Shown here one piece after another: positions 34,670-43,600 of a stretch of 64,000 nt of DNA (positions are counted from its first letter, which is position 1; each line of letters opens with the position of its first letter). The notes under the pieces were generated by a model. The model did no database searches. It was given only the letters and a program-made list of their open reading frames with translations, and was not told the DNA's origin. A program made the position numbers and the translations under genes. Origin of the DNA: Halolamina rubra (GTDB taxonomy: Archaea; Halobacteriota; Halobacteria; Halobacteriales; Haloferacaceae); contig NZ_BBJN01000029.1 in assembly GCF_000739555.1 (NCBI RefSeq), positions 1-64,000 on the forward strand, given 5' to 3'.

Positions 34670-34975
34670 TCAGAGCGGCTCGACTTCGAACGCCGCGTCG
34701 GCGGCGTCGCTGAGCGATCGCACCCGCGATCTCGCTGTCTCGGCGTCGGGGGCGACGACGACGACGCCGTCGACGGGCTCGTCCCCGTGGGCGCGGTACG
34801 GCCGCCGCGCCTCGGCCTCGAACTCGGTGGCGTAGCTCTGCAGCACCGACTGCACGCGCCGCTGGGTGGTCGCGAGGTCGGCCTCGCCGTCCTCGAACGC
34901 CCGCAGCGCCTCCTCGACGTTGCGCAGCGCGGAGATGTGGTCCACGTCGGTCGGTGGTGGTGGGCCCTCCACCAA
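34670..34975 (-). CDS. Small conserved haloarchaeal protein (DUF7854-like)
   Basis: A 101-residue protein of unknown function. A helical N-terminal half (DHISALRNVEEALRAFEDGEADLATTQRRVQSVLQSYATEFE) is joined to a strand-rich C-terminal half (VDGVVVVAPDAETARSRVRSL). It begins the series leading to the MinD gene, 163 bp downstream of mcm on the same strand, so it could be read through from mcm or start independently. Confidence 0.7.
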   Translation of the reverse strand: MVEGPPPPTDVDHISALRNVEEALRAFEDGEADLATTQRRVQSVLQSYATEFEAEARRPYRAHGDEPVDGVVVVAPDAETARSRVRSLSDAADAAFEVEPL

Positions 34976-35138
34976 AAGTTTCCCGAGCGAGGCGGGTCGA
35001 CATAGTCACGGCAACGCGTTCCGAGCGCCGAGCCGACGCTCGGCGCCGGTCACGAGCCGTAATTGGTGTTACACAGCCACGGCAACGCGCTCCGCGGTCG
35101 CGCGACGAAGCGCGCGACAGGTCGCTAGCCGTGGCTGG

Positions 35139-38100
35139 CTACGTCGTCCGGAGATGACCCTGAACGGGCTCGTACAGCTCGCCCTTCTTCCGGAGGCTCT
35201 CGATCTCCTTCTCGGCTTTCTCCTCGTCCATGCCGATCTCGCCGGCGCGGTCGAGCACCTCCTCGATCGGCGCGCCCTCGTCGTACTCCTCCTCGATGTC
35301 GCCGATGAGCGCCTTTACGCTCTTGATGCGGTCGCGCTGGGACTTGCTGGTGCCCGTCTCGACCACGTCGCGTCGAACTCGCCGGTCTCGGGGTCGACGC
35401 CGATGTCCTCCAGGCTGTTCCGGACGACCCCGATCACCTTCTCGGCGTCCTGCTCCTCGACGGTGTCCGAGAGCCGGACCCGCGCGGAGGCTTCCGCCAG
35501 CCGCACGAGCGCCTCCAGCTTCCGGGCGGTGACGGGGACGGGGGCGTCCTCGTCGGCGCCCTTCGAGCGCAGGTCGACGTAGAACTCCTCGATGGCCTCT
35601 TTCGCTTCGTCGGACATCGTGGGGTAGACGTTGCGCTTGGCGTAGGCGATGTACTTCCGCAGGAGCTCGGTGTCGATGTCCGGCGCGACCTCCTCGGTGA
35701 CGTTCTCGACCTCCTCGGCGGTGTACTCGGAGTTGGGGACCTGCTCGCGCTGGGTGTGGAGCTCGCCGGCGTAGTTCGTCTTCAGGATGTGCTCGGCCAG
35801 CCGGCTGTCGTGCTCGGGGTCGGGCTGGTCGGTGACGGTGAAGATCAGGTCGAACCGCGAGATCAGCGCGGGCTCTAAGTCGATCTGCTCGCCGATCGGC
35901 TCGTACTGGTCGAACCGACCGTACTTCGGGTTCGCGGCGCCGAGCAGCGAACAGCGGCTCTTCAGGGTGGCGTTGATCCCGGCCTTCGACACCGAGATCT
36001 TCTGCTGTTCGAGCCCCTCGTGCATCGCCGAGCGGTCCCCCGAGTCCATCTTGTCCAGCTCGTCGATGGCGGCGATCCCTTTGTCCGCGAGCACGAGCGC
36101 GCCCGCTTCGAGCGTCCACTGCTGACCGTCGCCGAAGTCGTCGCGTACCGCCGCGGCGGTGTTGTGCGTGACGAGACCGTTCCCGAGGAAGTTGTGCGTC
36201 TCGGGCACCGTCAGGTCGAACACTTCTTTCTCGCCAGTGTCCTCCGCAGCGACGACTTCGTCCCAGACGAGGTCGGCCTCGACAGCCTCCTCGACGATCG
36301 GTTCCACGTCGCCGAGGTCACGGTCGCCGAGCATCTCCCTCGCGCGGGCCCGGCTCGGGTTGTCCCCGCGGTTGAGGTTCTGGTAGAACGGGCCGCCAGC
36401 ACCGTCGGCACGGAGGAGTGCGTCCCCGACCGGGAGTCGCTCCCCCCGGCGGGGGGCGTCCACGACGATCTCCGAGAGTGCTTCGGATTTCGTGGTCGAA
36501 CGGAAGCCGATCTCCTCGGCGAACGTGTCCAGTTCCGTGCCGTAGATCGCGAGGTGGGTCTGTACGGAGGTGGACTCGATCTCGTGGCCGTCGGCGCGCT
36601 CGTACGTCCCGCGTCGGTCGCGATCGCGCGTCCGCGAACGGACACCATAGGTCTCGAGCATCAACTGGACCTGCTCGGCGAGCCGTGAGCAGACGGTCGA
36701 GAACTGAACGCTCGAACCACCGTCGTCACGGCCACAGACCGACCCGTCGGCGTCGAACAGCCCGCGCAGGAACGCGTCGGCGTGTTCTGCGGTCGTGAGT
36801 CGCGGATCGAGTGCGATGTCGTCTTTCGGCGACTCGACGCCGAGGTTGCTGAAGAAGCGAGCGACGGTCGCGCTGTGTAGACGGATACAGGGGACGCGGT
36901 CGTCCTGATACTCGATCTCCGGGCGCTTGTCGAACGTCTCGGCCATGATCTCCGCGGCTTCCCGGAGCAGTTCCTCGTCGCTGTTCGAGATCCGGACCTG
37001 GCCGCGGTTTCCACCGCGCCGCGAGACCATCACGTCGCCGTCGCCGAACACCAGCCCGACGAGGTACATGAGGTCCGCGTCGAAACGCTCGGGGATAGTG
37101 ACACCGCCGCCGTGCCTGAGCATCGCCCGCTCGATGTCGATATCCTCGCGCTTGGCGCCGATCGCGTCGAGCACCGTGTCGAGGCGGTCCTGCGGCAGGT
37201 GGCGGTTCCGTAGTGAGTCGTAGACGAAGTCTTCCGTGAGATCGAGCGCCGCGGCCGCGTCCCGAAGGGTTCCGAACTCCTCCCGGAGGCCGTCGACGAG
37301 CATCGTCGCCGACTCGTCGCTGGGTTTCAGTTTCTCCTCGGTGAACTCGACGAACGATATCGGATCGGGCGACGTTCGTTCGACGTTCGTGTACGACGGG
37401 ACAGCGACGTGATCGCCGGCGCCGATCTCCGAGATCTCCTTCCACTCGAACCCGTCGGCGCCACAGACGAGCAGGGGCGTGTTCGTCGACGCCTCGATCT
37501 CCTTCCCGTGGGCCGTCTCGACACGCCGGCAGGGCTTCTCGGGCATCCGCCAGACGTGAGAGCTTTCGGCGGTTTCGACCGTTCCGTCGTCCCGGTTGTA
37601 CGTGTAGAGATCGCGCTCCATCGGCGCCGCCGTTTCCTCGTCGACCGGCTCGGGATGCTGATCGGCCGCGAGCTCACGGATAGGCGTGAACCCGTCGGTG
37701 GTGTGAATCAGCGTGTCGCCGGTGACACACAGGCCCGCCGCGGACGATCCTTTGCCGGAGGTGTAGACGGATCTGGGGGCGACCTGTTCGACATATGATA
37801 TCATCTGGGACTTACCAGTACCAGGGTCCCCTATCAGCAGCAGGTGGAGGTCCCCCCGAATCCGCGAGCCGTCCGGGAGATGCTTCGTCACGCCGGAGAA
37901 CAGCTGCAGCACCATCGCGAGCTTCTCCTGCTCGTAACCGTAGATCGCGGGGGCGATGGAGCCGACCATCTTCTCGTAGATCTCGGGGTCGTTCGAGAGT
38001 TCGACGATCTCCGCGATGTCGTCGTCGGTGATGTCCATGTCCTCGAACTCCTCGTCCTCGATCTCGATGGTCACCCCGTCCATGTACAGGTCGAACAGGG

Positions 38101-38815
38101 CGGTCTTCTCCTGGCCCTGGGTGACCTGCTCGATGTGGAGCACGCCCGTGACCGTCACGTGGTCGCCGGCGGTCACGTCGCCGGTCACGTCGTCCTCGAT
38201 GTCGACGTCGATGCTCTGGGGCGTCTCGCCGCCGCGCAGCCCCTCGGGGCTCTCCTGCACCCGGAGCTTCTGGGAGTCGACGAACTCCGACTGGTCGTGG
38301 TTGACGGAGAACGGCCCCTGGCGCTCACAGCCCTGGCACTCGTGAGGCTCCTGGAACCCGCCGTCGCTCTGGGGGATGTAGCTCATCGTCCCGCAGCGCT
38401 GGCACTCGAAGGCGGCCTCGGTCACCTTCGGGCGCACGTCGGTCGCCTTGCGGATGATCCCCTGGACCGCGATCAGCGAGCCGATGTGGTCGTCCTGCAC
38501 TCGGAGGTCCCGGATGTCGACGGTCTGCTCGCTGGGGAGCCCGCGGATGCGGACGTGGGCCTGCCCGAGGCTCACGTCCGCCGGCAGGTCGTACAGCCGG
38601 AGCGCCTCCTCGGCGTACTCCCGCATCTGTTCGGGCTTCGCGAGGTAGTCCTCCGCGAGATCCCGGTCGAACGTGAACAGGTCGTTGTAGTCGACGTAGA
38701 GCGAGCGGCGCTCGTTGGGGTACTCCTGCGCGAGCCGCCCCACCTCCTCCCGGTAGTAGTTCCGGTAGAACTGGATGAACCGCTCGGTGAGCTCCTGGTT
38801 CCCCGTCTGAGCCAT
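35139..38815 (-). CDS. mcm: Replicative DNA helicase MCM, interrupted by an intein and a one-base frameshift
   Basis: Hexameric 3'-5' replicative helicase. Visible parts are an N-terminal zinc ribbon (CQRC...CQGC), OB-fold domain, Walker A GDPGTGKSQM, Walker B KGIAAIDELDKM, arginine finger ISRFDLIF and a C-terminal winged helix. A 523-residue intein interrupts KGSSAAGL/TAAAV. Near 35370 the frame breaks at FDA: adding one base in TTCGACGC-GACG gives DVVETGTSKSQRDRIKS and the winged helix ending GHLRTT at 35139. The span is 3677 bp; plus one, and minus the intein, gives 702 residues, a normal haloarchaeal MCM length. GGGAGGT before the ATG is a good ribosome-binding site. Confidence 0.95.
36161..37729 (-). 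mobile_element. Intein with LAGLIDADG homing endonuclease in mcm
   Basis: A 523-residue protein-splicing element between Leu of SSAAGL and Thr of TAAAV, next to the Walker A region (the known MCM-a/CDC21-a site). It starts at Cys with block A CVTGDTLIHTTDGF and ends with blocks F/G VFDLTVPETHNFLGNGLVTHN; the +1 residue is Thr. Two LAGLIDADG-type motifs, LVGLVFGDGDV (about 223-233) and LRGLFDADGSV (about 321-331), indicate an intact endonuclease. Block B reads GKEIEASTNTP, with Ser and Thr where Thr and His are usual. Confidence 0.93.
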
Positions 38816-38910
38816 CTTACCTCCCTTATCTCCCTCATCGGTTAAGGGTTATCGGCTCTGCAACCAGTGGGCCGGACCCGTCACCACGCTTGAACGTTTG
38901 GGTTCCGGAG

Positions 38911-38920
38911 AAAGCTTTAT
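38911..38920 (+). promoter_or_regulatory. TATA box for the 43-residue gene
   Basis: AAAGCTTTAT ends 28 bp before the ATG at 38949, ideal for a leaderless transcript; this is the clearest promoter in the area and supports the short gene downstream. Confidence 0.55.
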
Positions 38921-38948
38921 CTCTCCCGCCTGCGTGTGTGAGATTGTC

Positions 38949-39080
38949 ATGGCCATCAGTGCCGAAGACCTGCGCCGGAAAACCGGCTTCGAGCGCGTGC
39001 TCTCGTGGTTCGAGACCGAGGACGAGGAGGTCGAAGCCGCGACCGCGTACAAGGCGCTCGAGGACGAGTACCTCTACTGA
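38949..39080 (+). CDS. 43-residue acidic micro-protein
   Basis: MAISAEDLRRKTGFERVLSW, then FETEDEEVEAATAYKALEDEYLY: a small, acidic, mostly helical protein of unknown function. Support comes from a well-placed TATA box, typical haloarchaeal composition and a position alone between the divergent mcm and convergent MATE genes. The longer frame from 38898 lacks a plausible start. Confidence 0.6.
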   Translation: MAISAEDLRRKTGFERVLSWFETEDEEVEAATAYKALEDEYLY

Positions 39081-39128
39081 GGCGTCCGCTCGCCCGGCCC
39101 CGCGAGCGACGACGTAGCCTGCCGTTTC

Positions 39129-40529
39129 TCACCCGTACACCGACACGTCCGAGCCGCGCTCTTCCATCATCTCGGCGGCCCGGTCGGCCCAGTCCGTGAA
39201 GTGGAACCCGGCGGCGACGACCAGCGCCATCCAGACGTAGGTGGCGCCGATGCCGACGTAGGCGCCGAGGGCGCCCCAGCCCAGCACGACGCCGAGCAGA
39301 AACGTCAGCCCCAACTGGAGGCCGAACACGCCGCTGGTGCGGGCGACGAGGGGGATGCGGGTCTCGCTGGCCCCCTGGAGCCCGCCCGAGAGCACCGAGA
39401 ACACCACCAAGGCGGCGCCGCAGATCCCGTACACCTGCGCGAACGCGACCGCATAGTCGACCGTGTCGGGGTTGCCGGTGAACAGCGAGACGAACGTGTC
39501 CGCGGCGAACACGAGGCCGACGCCGACGCTGCCGACCGTGAGCAGGCCGAGACCCGCGACCGCCCACCCCTCGAAGCGCGCGCCGCCGGCGTCGCCCTCG
39601 CCGAGCCGCTGGCCGACGACGACGCTGGCGGCGACGTTGTAGCCGCGCGAGAGCGGTCCCGTCACCTGCTGGTACATCCGGCGGCCGATCTGGAACCCGG
39701 CGTTGACCGGCTGGCCGAAGCCGAGCAGGATCGCGTTGAACGGGAACTCCGCGGCCGTCGAGGCGAACCCCTCGGCGATCTTCGGCGCGCTGACGACGAC
39801 CAGCTGTTTGGCGATGATCCAGTCCTCCGGCAGGGCGAAGGAGGCCTCCGACCAGTCGGTCCAGATCGCCAGACAGAGCATCGACGCGGTGAACACGTTC
39901 GCGGCCGCGGTGGCGAGGCCGACGCCGACGATCTTGAGCCGCGGGATCCCCAGCGGCGCGAACCCCAGCCCGAACGCGAGGCTGCCGAGGATGTTCAGCC
40001 CGTTGGCGACGACGTTGACGTACATCGGCGTCCGGGTGTCGCCGGTGCCCTGCAGCGCCCGGGCGGCGATGAGCGCGACGTGGCGCGCGGGCGCGGTGGC
40101 GAAGATGATCGCGAGGTACGTCGACCCCAGCGCCACCACGCGCCCGAGGTTCTCGACGTCCTGCCCCGCGCCGAACACCCGGATCGCCGGCTCGCTCAGG
40201 AAGAACCCCAGCAGCACGAACGGCACCCCCAGCAGCGCACCGAGCAGGATCCCCTGGGTGATCGCCTCGTCGCGGTTGGCGTCGGCGGCGGCGCCGCTGT
40301 CCTGCGAGGAGAGCGCGATGGTGCCGCCGCCGAGGCCGAGGCCGATCCGCAGCGGCAGCCGGGCGTAGAGGTCGGCGAGCCCGATGGCGACGACGCTCGC
40401 GGGGTTGAACGTCGCGGTGACGACGATGTCGACGGTCCGCATCAGCGTGCGGAACGTCTGCTCGGCCATCACCGGCCACGCCAGCGAGATCACCCGCTTC
40501 CAGACCGCGCGGACGCGGGGCCAGTCCAT
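39129..40529 (-). CDS. MATE-family multidrug/cation antiporter
   Basis: A 466-residue, 12-span MATE carrier, probably exporting drugs or organic cations against Na+ or H+. It is started at MDWPRVRAVWKRVISLAWPV; an upstream ATG would run through a neighbouring repeat array. WPVMAEQTFRTLMRTVDIVVTA is the conserved first helix, and the second half repeats the pattern (APKIAEGFASTAAEFPFNAILLGFG). Substrate unknown. Confidence 0.92.
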   Translation of the reverse strand: MDWPRVRAVWKRVISLAWPVMAEQTFRTLMRTVDIVVTATFNPASVVAIGLADLYARLPLRIGLGLGGGTIALSSQDSGAAADANRDEAITQGILLGALLGVPFVLLGFFLSEPAIRVFGAGQDVENLGRVVALGSTYLAIIFATAPARHVALIAARALQGTGDTRTPMYVNVVANGLNILGSLAFGLGFAPLGIPRLKIVGVGLATAAANVFTASMLCLAIWTDWSEASFALPEDWIIAKQLVVVSAPKIAEGFASTAAEFPFNAILLGFGQPVNAGFQIGRRMYQQVTGPLSRGYNVAASVVVGQRLGEGDAGGARFEGWAVAGLGLLTVGSVGVGLVFAADTFVSLFTGNPDTVDYAVAFAQVYGICGAALVVFSVLSGGLQGASETRIPLVARTSGVFGLQLGLTFLLGVVLGWGALGAYVGIGATYVWMALVVAAGFHFTDWADRAAEMMEERGSDVSVYG

Positions 40530-40617
40530 GTCCCGAGGCTCTCGCGGGCGGGGTTTGACGCTGACGGAAGCGGCCACCCAGTCGCCGGGGCCGGCCGGAT
40601 CCGGAGCCGCACAGTGA

Positions 40618-40728
40618 GTGGCGTCGTCCACAGCTTACGACGCCGACAGTCGGTGGCGTGTCCACAGCTTACGACGCCGACAGTCGGTGGCGTCGTCCAC
40701 AGCTTACGACGCAGACAGTCGGTGGCGT
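40618..40728. repeat. Tandem 35-bp repeat array in a divergent promoter region
   Basis: Three head-to-tail units (40618-40652, 40653-40686, 40687-40721) plus a partial fourth beginning GTGGCG. Each has GTGGCGTCGTCCAC and AGCTTACGACGC ending in CGACAGTCG; unit 2 lacks one base and unit 3 has one substitution. The array lies between the MATE start (40529) and the SWIM-gene GTG (40757). The units contain GTGG...CCAC dyad symmetry. Units follow each other with no unique spacers, so this is not a CRISPR. Confidence 0.85.
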
Positions 40729-40756
40729 TTTGCCCCGTGGCTCCTGAACCCCATCC

Positions 40757-41098
40757 GTGTCCGAGGAGGACTGGCGCGACCGGCTCGCCGAGGCGGGTGA
40801 GCTCACCCCCGAGATAGCCGGCGCCATCCTCGACGCCCACGGCGACCGCGGCTCCCGCGCCATCGAGGCGGTCTCGGAGGGCCGGGTGAAGGAGTACCGC
40901 GACTTCACCGTCGTCGTCGGCCACGAGGACGAGTACGTGATCGAGGACGACGGCTGCACCTGCGCGGACTCGGCGTACAACATCGACAGCGAGGCGGGCG
41001 AGCGCTGCTGGCACGTGCTCGCGGTCGCCATCGCCGAGCGTATCGGCGCCGTCGACCACCACGACATGTGGTACTCCGACGTGCGGGAGTTCATCTGA
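40757..41098 (+). CDS. SWIM zinc-finger protein
   Basis: A 113-residue protein with a SWIM motif C-x-C...C-x-H: CTCADSAYNIDSEAGERCWHVLAVAIAERIG. SWIM domains bind DNA or proteins and occur in recombination-linked and regulatory proteins. It starts at a GTG about 30 bp after the tandem repeat array. Its partner is unknown. Confidence 0.85.
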   Translation: MSEEDWRDRLAEAGELTPEIAGAILDAHGDRGSRAIEAVSEGRVKEYRDFTVVVGHEDEYVIEDDGCTCADSAYNIDSEAGERCWHVLAVAIAERIGAVDHHDMWYSDVREFI

Positions 41099-41117
41099 CC
41101 CGGCCGAACCGGGAACG

Positions 41118-41123
41118 TTTAGA
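41118..41123 (+). promoter_or_regulatory. TATA-like box for the TRAM gene
   Basis: TTTAGA lies 24-29 bp before the ATG at 41147, at leaderless spacing. Confidence 0.5.
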
Positions 41124-41146
41124 CCGTCGGCTCACTACGTTCCTGT

Positions 41147-41617
41147 ATGCCGGACTGTCCGTTAGCCGACGACTGCCCCAGCTTCTCCGAGCGAATCGAG
41201 GGCATGGGCTGTCAGCACTACGGCGATCGCGGGGGTGCCGAGTGGTGCAACCATTACGACATGCCCATCGACGAGCTCAAAGAGCAGCCGGTGAAGCCGG
41301 GCGAGGAGGTCGTCGTCGACGTGACGGACATCCACGAGAGCGGCGCGGGGGTCGGCCGGACCGACGACGGGTTCATCGTCCTCATCGACGGGCTCCTGCC
41401 GGACTGCCGGGCGCGGGTCCGCATCGACCGGGTGAAATCCAGCCACGCCACGGCGAAGAAAGTCGTCGAGAAGATGCCCCTCGAGGAGGCGGAGGAGGAC
41501 GGCGACGGGTTGGAGGAGGACCCCGTCGAGCCCGACGACGACGACGGCCGACCCAGTCGCGCCGACCGCGAGCGGCTCGGCTCCCGCGACAACTTCTGGG
41601 GCGGCGACGGCGCCTGA
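41147..41617 (+). CDS. TRAM-domain protein with N-terminal cysteine cluster
   Basis: A 156-residue protein. MPDCPLADDCPSFSERIEGMGCQHYGDRGGAEWCNHY holds five cysteines and histidines, likely a metal site. A TRAM domain follows (GEEVVVDVTDIHESGAGVGRTDDGFIVLIDGLLPDCRARVRIDRVKSSHATAKKV), a small RNA-binding barrel. The tail is very acidic. In archaea such TRAM proteins act as RNA chaperones or binding factors; a specific role here is inferred only. Confidence 0.85.
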   Translation: MPDCPLADDCPSFSERIEGMGCQHYGDRGGAEWCNHYDMPIDELKEQPVKPGEEVVVDVTDIHESGAGVGRTDDGFIVLIDGLLPDCRARVRIDRVKSSHATAKKVVEKMPLEEAEEDGDGLEEDPVEPDDDDGRPSRADRERLGSRDNFWGGDGA

Positions 41618-41639
41618 GTCGGTCCACGCCGGACGCAGC

Positions 41640-41646
41640 TATTTAC
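41640..41646 (+). promoter_or_regulatory. TATA-like box for the amphi-Trp gene
   Basis: TATTTAC lies 25-31 bp before the ATG at 41671, at leaderless spacing. Confidence 0.5.
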
Positions 41647-41670
41647 TGCTGGACGGGGAACGTCTACGTG

Positions 41671-41913
41671 ATGCCTGAGGAACAACTGTTCAAAACCGAG
41701 GAGTCCCGTTCGCGCGCGGAGATCGCCGACGCGCTCGTCGCCGCGGCCGAGGAGATCGAGTCCGGAACCGTCACGCTCGGGAGCGGGACCGACACGCAGG
41801 AGGTCACCGTCCCCGAGTCGTCGCAGTTCGAGGTGGAGCTCGAGCGGCTCACCGACTCCGAGACCGGCGAGCAGCGCTACGAGCTCGAGTACGAGGTGCG
41901 GTGGACCGAGTAA
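41671..41913 (+). CDS. Amphi-Trp domain protein
   Basis: An 80-residue protein that is a single amphi-Trp domain: MPEEQLFKTEESRSRAEIADAL...EIESGTVTLGSG...SQFEVELERL...YELEYEVRWTE, with the final Trp in the amphipathic strand that names the family. Function is unknown; it is common in haloarchaea. The gene has its own TATA-like element. Confidence 0.85.
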   Translation: MPEEQLFKTEESRSRAEIADALVAAAEEIESGTVTLGSGTDTQEVTVPESSQFEVELERLTDSETGEQRYELEYEVRWTE

Positions 41914-41961
41914 ACCGCCACGAACTGTAGGTTTTTCTGCCGCCAGCGCTCACTCCCCTCC

Positions 41962-42534
41962 ATGAGTGACGGCGACGCCGAGAACCCGCGGGGCGATCCG
42001 CCGGCCGGCGGCGAGTCGGACGACTCCGCCGCCGGCGGCGACGGGTCCGGGAGCCCGCCCGCGTCGGACGGCAGCGTCGACGCCGACGAACTGCTCGCAC
42101 AGTCGGGGTTCGACGCCGACAGCAACGTGCTCACCCGCCGGCAGGCGGAGGTGCTCGCACTCCGGGAGCAGGGGTTGCGCCAGTCGGTGATCGCCGACCG
42201 GCTCGGCACCTCCCGGGCGAACGTCTCGAGCGTCGAGGCCAGCGCCCGCGAGAACGTCCGGAAGGCCCGCGAGACGGTCTCGTTCGCGGAGGCGCTCTCG
42301 GCGCCGGTCCAGATCCGGGTCGAGAACGGCACCGACCTCTACGACGTGCCCGAGGAGGTGTACGACGCCTGCGACGAGGCGGGCGTGAAGGTGGGGTACG
42401 CGGCGCCGGAGCTGATGAAGATCGTCAGCGACGCCGCGGGCGACGCGATCCACGGCCGGGAGGTGCGGGCGGAGCTGCTCGTCGGCGTCACCAGCGACGG
42501 GCAGGTCCGCGTGCGCCGGACCTACGAGGAGTAG
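41962..42534 (+). CDS. Tfx-family DNA-binding protein
   Basis: A 190-residue archaeal regulator. After an acidic, Gly/Ser-rich, probably unstructured N-terminus (about 45 residues) comes the helix-turn-helix VLTRRQAEVLALREQGLRQSVIADRLGTSRANVSSVEASARENVRKARETV, then an effector or multimerisation region with ENGTDLYDVPEEVYDACDEAGVKVGYAAPEL. Tfx of Methanothermobacter binds near molybdoprotein genes; a target here is not evident. Confidence 0.88.
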   Translation: MSDGDAENPRGDPPAGGESDDSAAGGDGSGSPPASDGSVDADELLAQSGFDADSNVLTRRQAEVLALREQGLRQSVIADRLGTSRANVSSVEASARENVRKARETVSFAEALSAPVQIRVENGTDLYDVPEEVYDACDEAGVKVGYAAPELMKIVSDAAGDAIHGREVRAELLVGVTSDGQVRVRRTYEE

Positions 42535-42535
42535 C

Positions 42536-43561
42536 TCAGAACGCGTCGCGGTCGGCCAGCAGGGAGACCAGTTCTCGCACGCGCCCGGCGTCGTCTTTCG
42601 GCACCACCAGCACGCGGTCGTCGTAGGCGACGACCGCCAGCCCCGACACCCCGACCAGCGAGACGTGTTTGTCGTCGCTCGCGACCACGTTGTCCGCGGC
42701 GTCGACGGCGGTGTACGCCCCGAGCGCGACGTTGCCGTCCTCGTCCGGCGCCAGCACGCGGTCGAGCGCGTCCCACGTGCCGAGGTCGTCCCACGCGAAG
42801 TCGGCGTCGACGACGGCGACGCCCTCGGCGCGCTCGAACACCGCGTAGTCGACCGACACCGGTTCGACCGCGTCGAACCCCGCCTCGGGGTCGCCCGCCG
42901 CGAGCGCGTCGACCAGCGGCGCGAGCGGGGAGTCCGCCGCGGCGTCGAGGAAGCTCTCGGGCGTCCACGCGAACATGCCGCTGTTCCAGCGGTAGCCCGC
43001 GTCGACGTACGCCCGGGCGGTCTCAGCGTCGGGCTTCTCGTGGAACGTCACGACCTCGTGGAACGCGACGCCGTCGGCCTCCCGCGCGGCGCCGGGCTCG
43101 ACGTAGCCGTAGCCGGTCTCGGGCCGGTCGGGCGTGACGCCGAAGGTGACGAGCCGGCCGGTGTCGGCGGCGACCCGGGCGCCGTCGGTCATCGCCGCCC
43201 GGAACGCGTCGTCGTCGTCGACGTGGTGGTCGCTCGGGAGCGCGAGGACCACGAGCGGCTCGTCGGCGTCGCCGTACCGCTCCCGGATCCGGTGGGTCGC
43301 GTACGTCAGCGCCGGGCCGGTGTCCTTCCCGTCGGGTTCGACCAGGACCTCGGCCTCGGGCGCGTGCTCGCCGATCTCGTCGGCGAACTCGGGCCGGGTG
43401 GCGACGACCGTCTCGTCGGCGAAGCCGGCGCGGTCGACGGTCCGGGCGAGCAGCGAGCGGTCGCCGCCGACGGGGAGGAACTGCTTGGGCCGGTCGGCCC
43501 TGCTGGCGGGGTAGAGTCGCGAGCCGATGCCGCCCGCGAGGACGAGCGCGACGGTTTTCAC
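42536..43561 (-). CDS. Mannose-1-phosphate guanylyltransferase-type sugar nucleotidyltransferase
   Basis: A 341-residue nucleotidyltransferase: LAGGIGSRLYPASRADRPKQFLPVGG is the GGxGxRLxPxSRxxxPKQ signature of the GDP-mannose pyrophosphorylase group. Further support is LALPSDHHVDDD and GYGYVEPG. The product should be GDP-mannose or a related NDP-sugar for S-layer glycans, which fits the aglD-like gene elsewhere in the window. Its stop abuts the convergent Tfx gene. Confidence 0.9.
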   Translation of the reverse strand: MKTVALVLAGGIGSRLYPASRADRPKQFLPVGGDRSLLARTVDRAGFADETVVATRPEFADEIGEHAPEAEVLVEPDGKDTGPALTYATHRIRERYGDADEPLVVLALPSDHHVDDDDAFRAAMTDGARVAADTGRLVTFGVTPDRPETGYGYVEPGAAREADGVAFHEVVTFHEKPDAETARAYVDAGYRWNSGMFAWTPESFLDAAADSPLAPLVDALAAGDPEAGFDAVEPVSVDYAVFERAEGVAVVDADFAWDDLGTWDALDRVLAPDEDGNVALGAYTAVDAADNVVASDDKHVSLVGVSGLAVVAYDDRVLVVPKDDAGRVRELVSLLADRDAF

Positions 43562-43600
43562 AGCCGGACGTGTCGCCGGACGGTGTTCAACCCCCGGGTC

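Noticed and set aside
35362-35378. Programmed ribosomal frameshift in mcm
   Set aside because: There is no slippery heptamer, and the same break context occurs in two unrelated genes. A missing base explains all cases more simply.
40618-40728. Possible CRISPR array
   Set aside because: The units follow each other directly without unique spacers and no cas gene is nearby; it is a simple tandem repeat.
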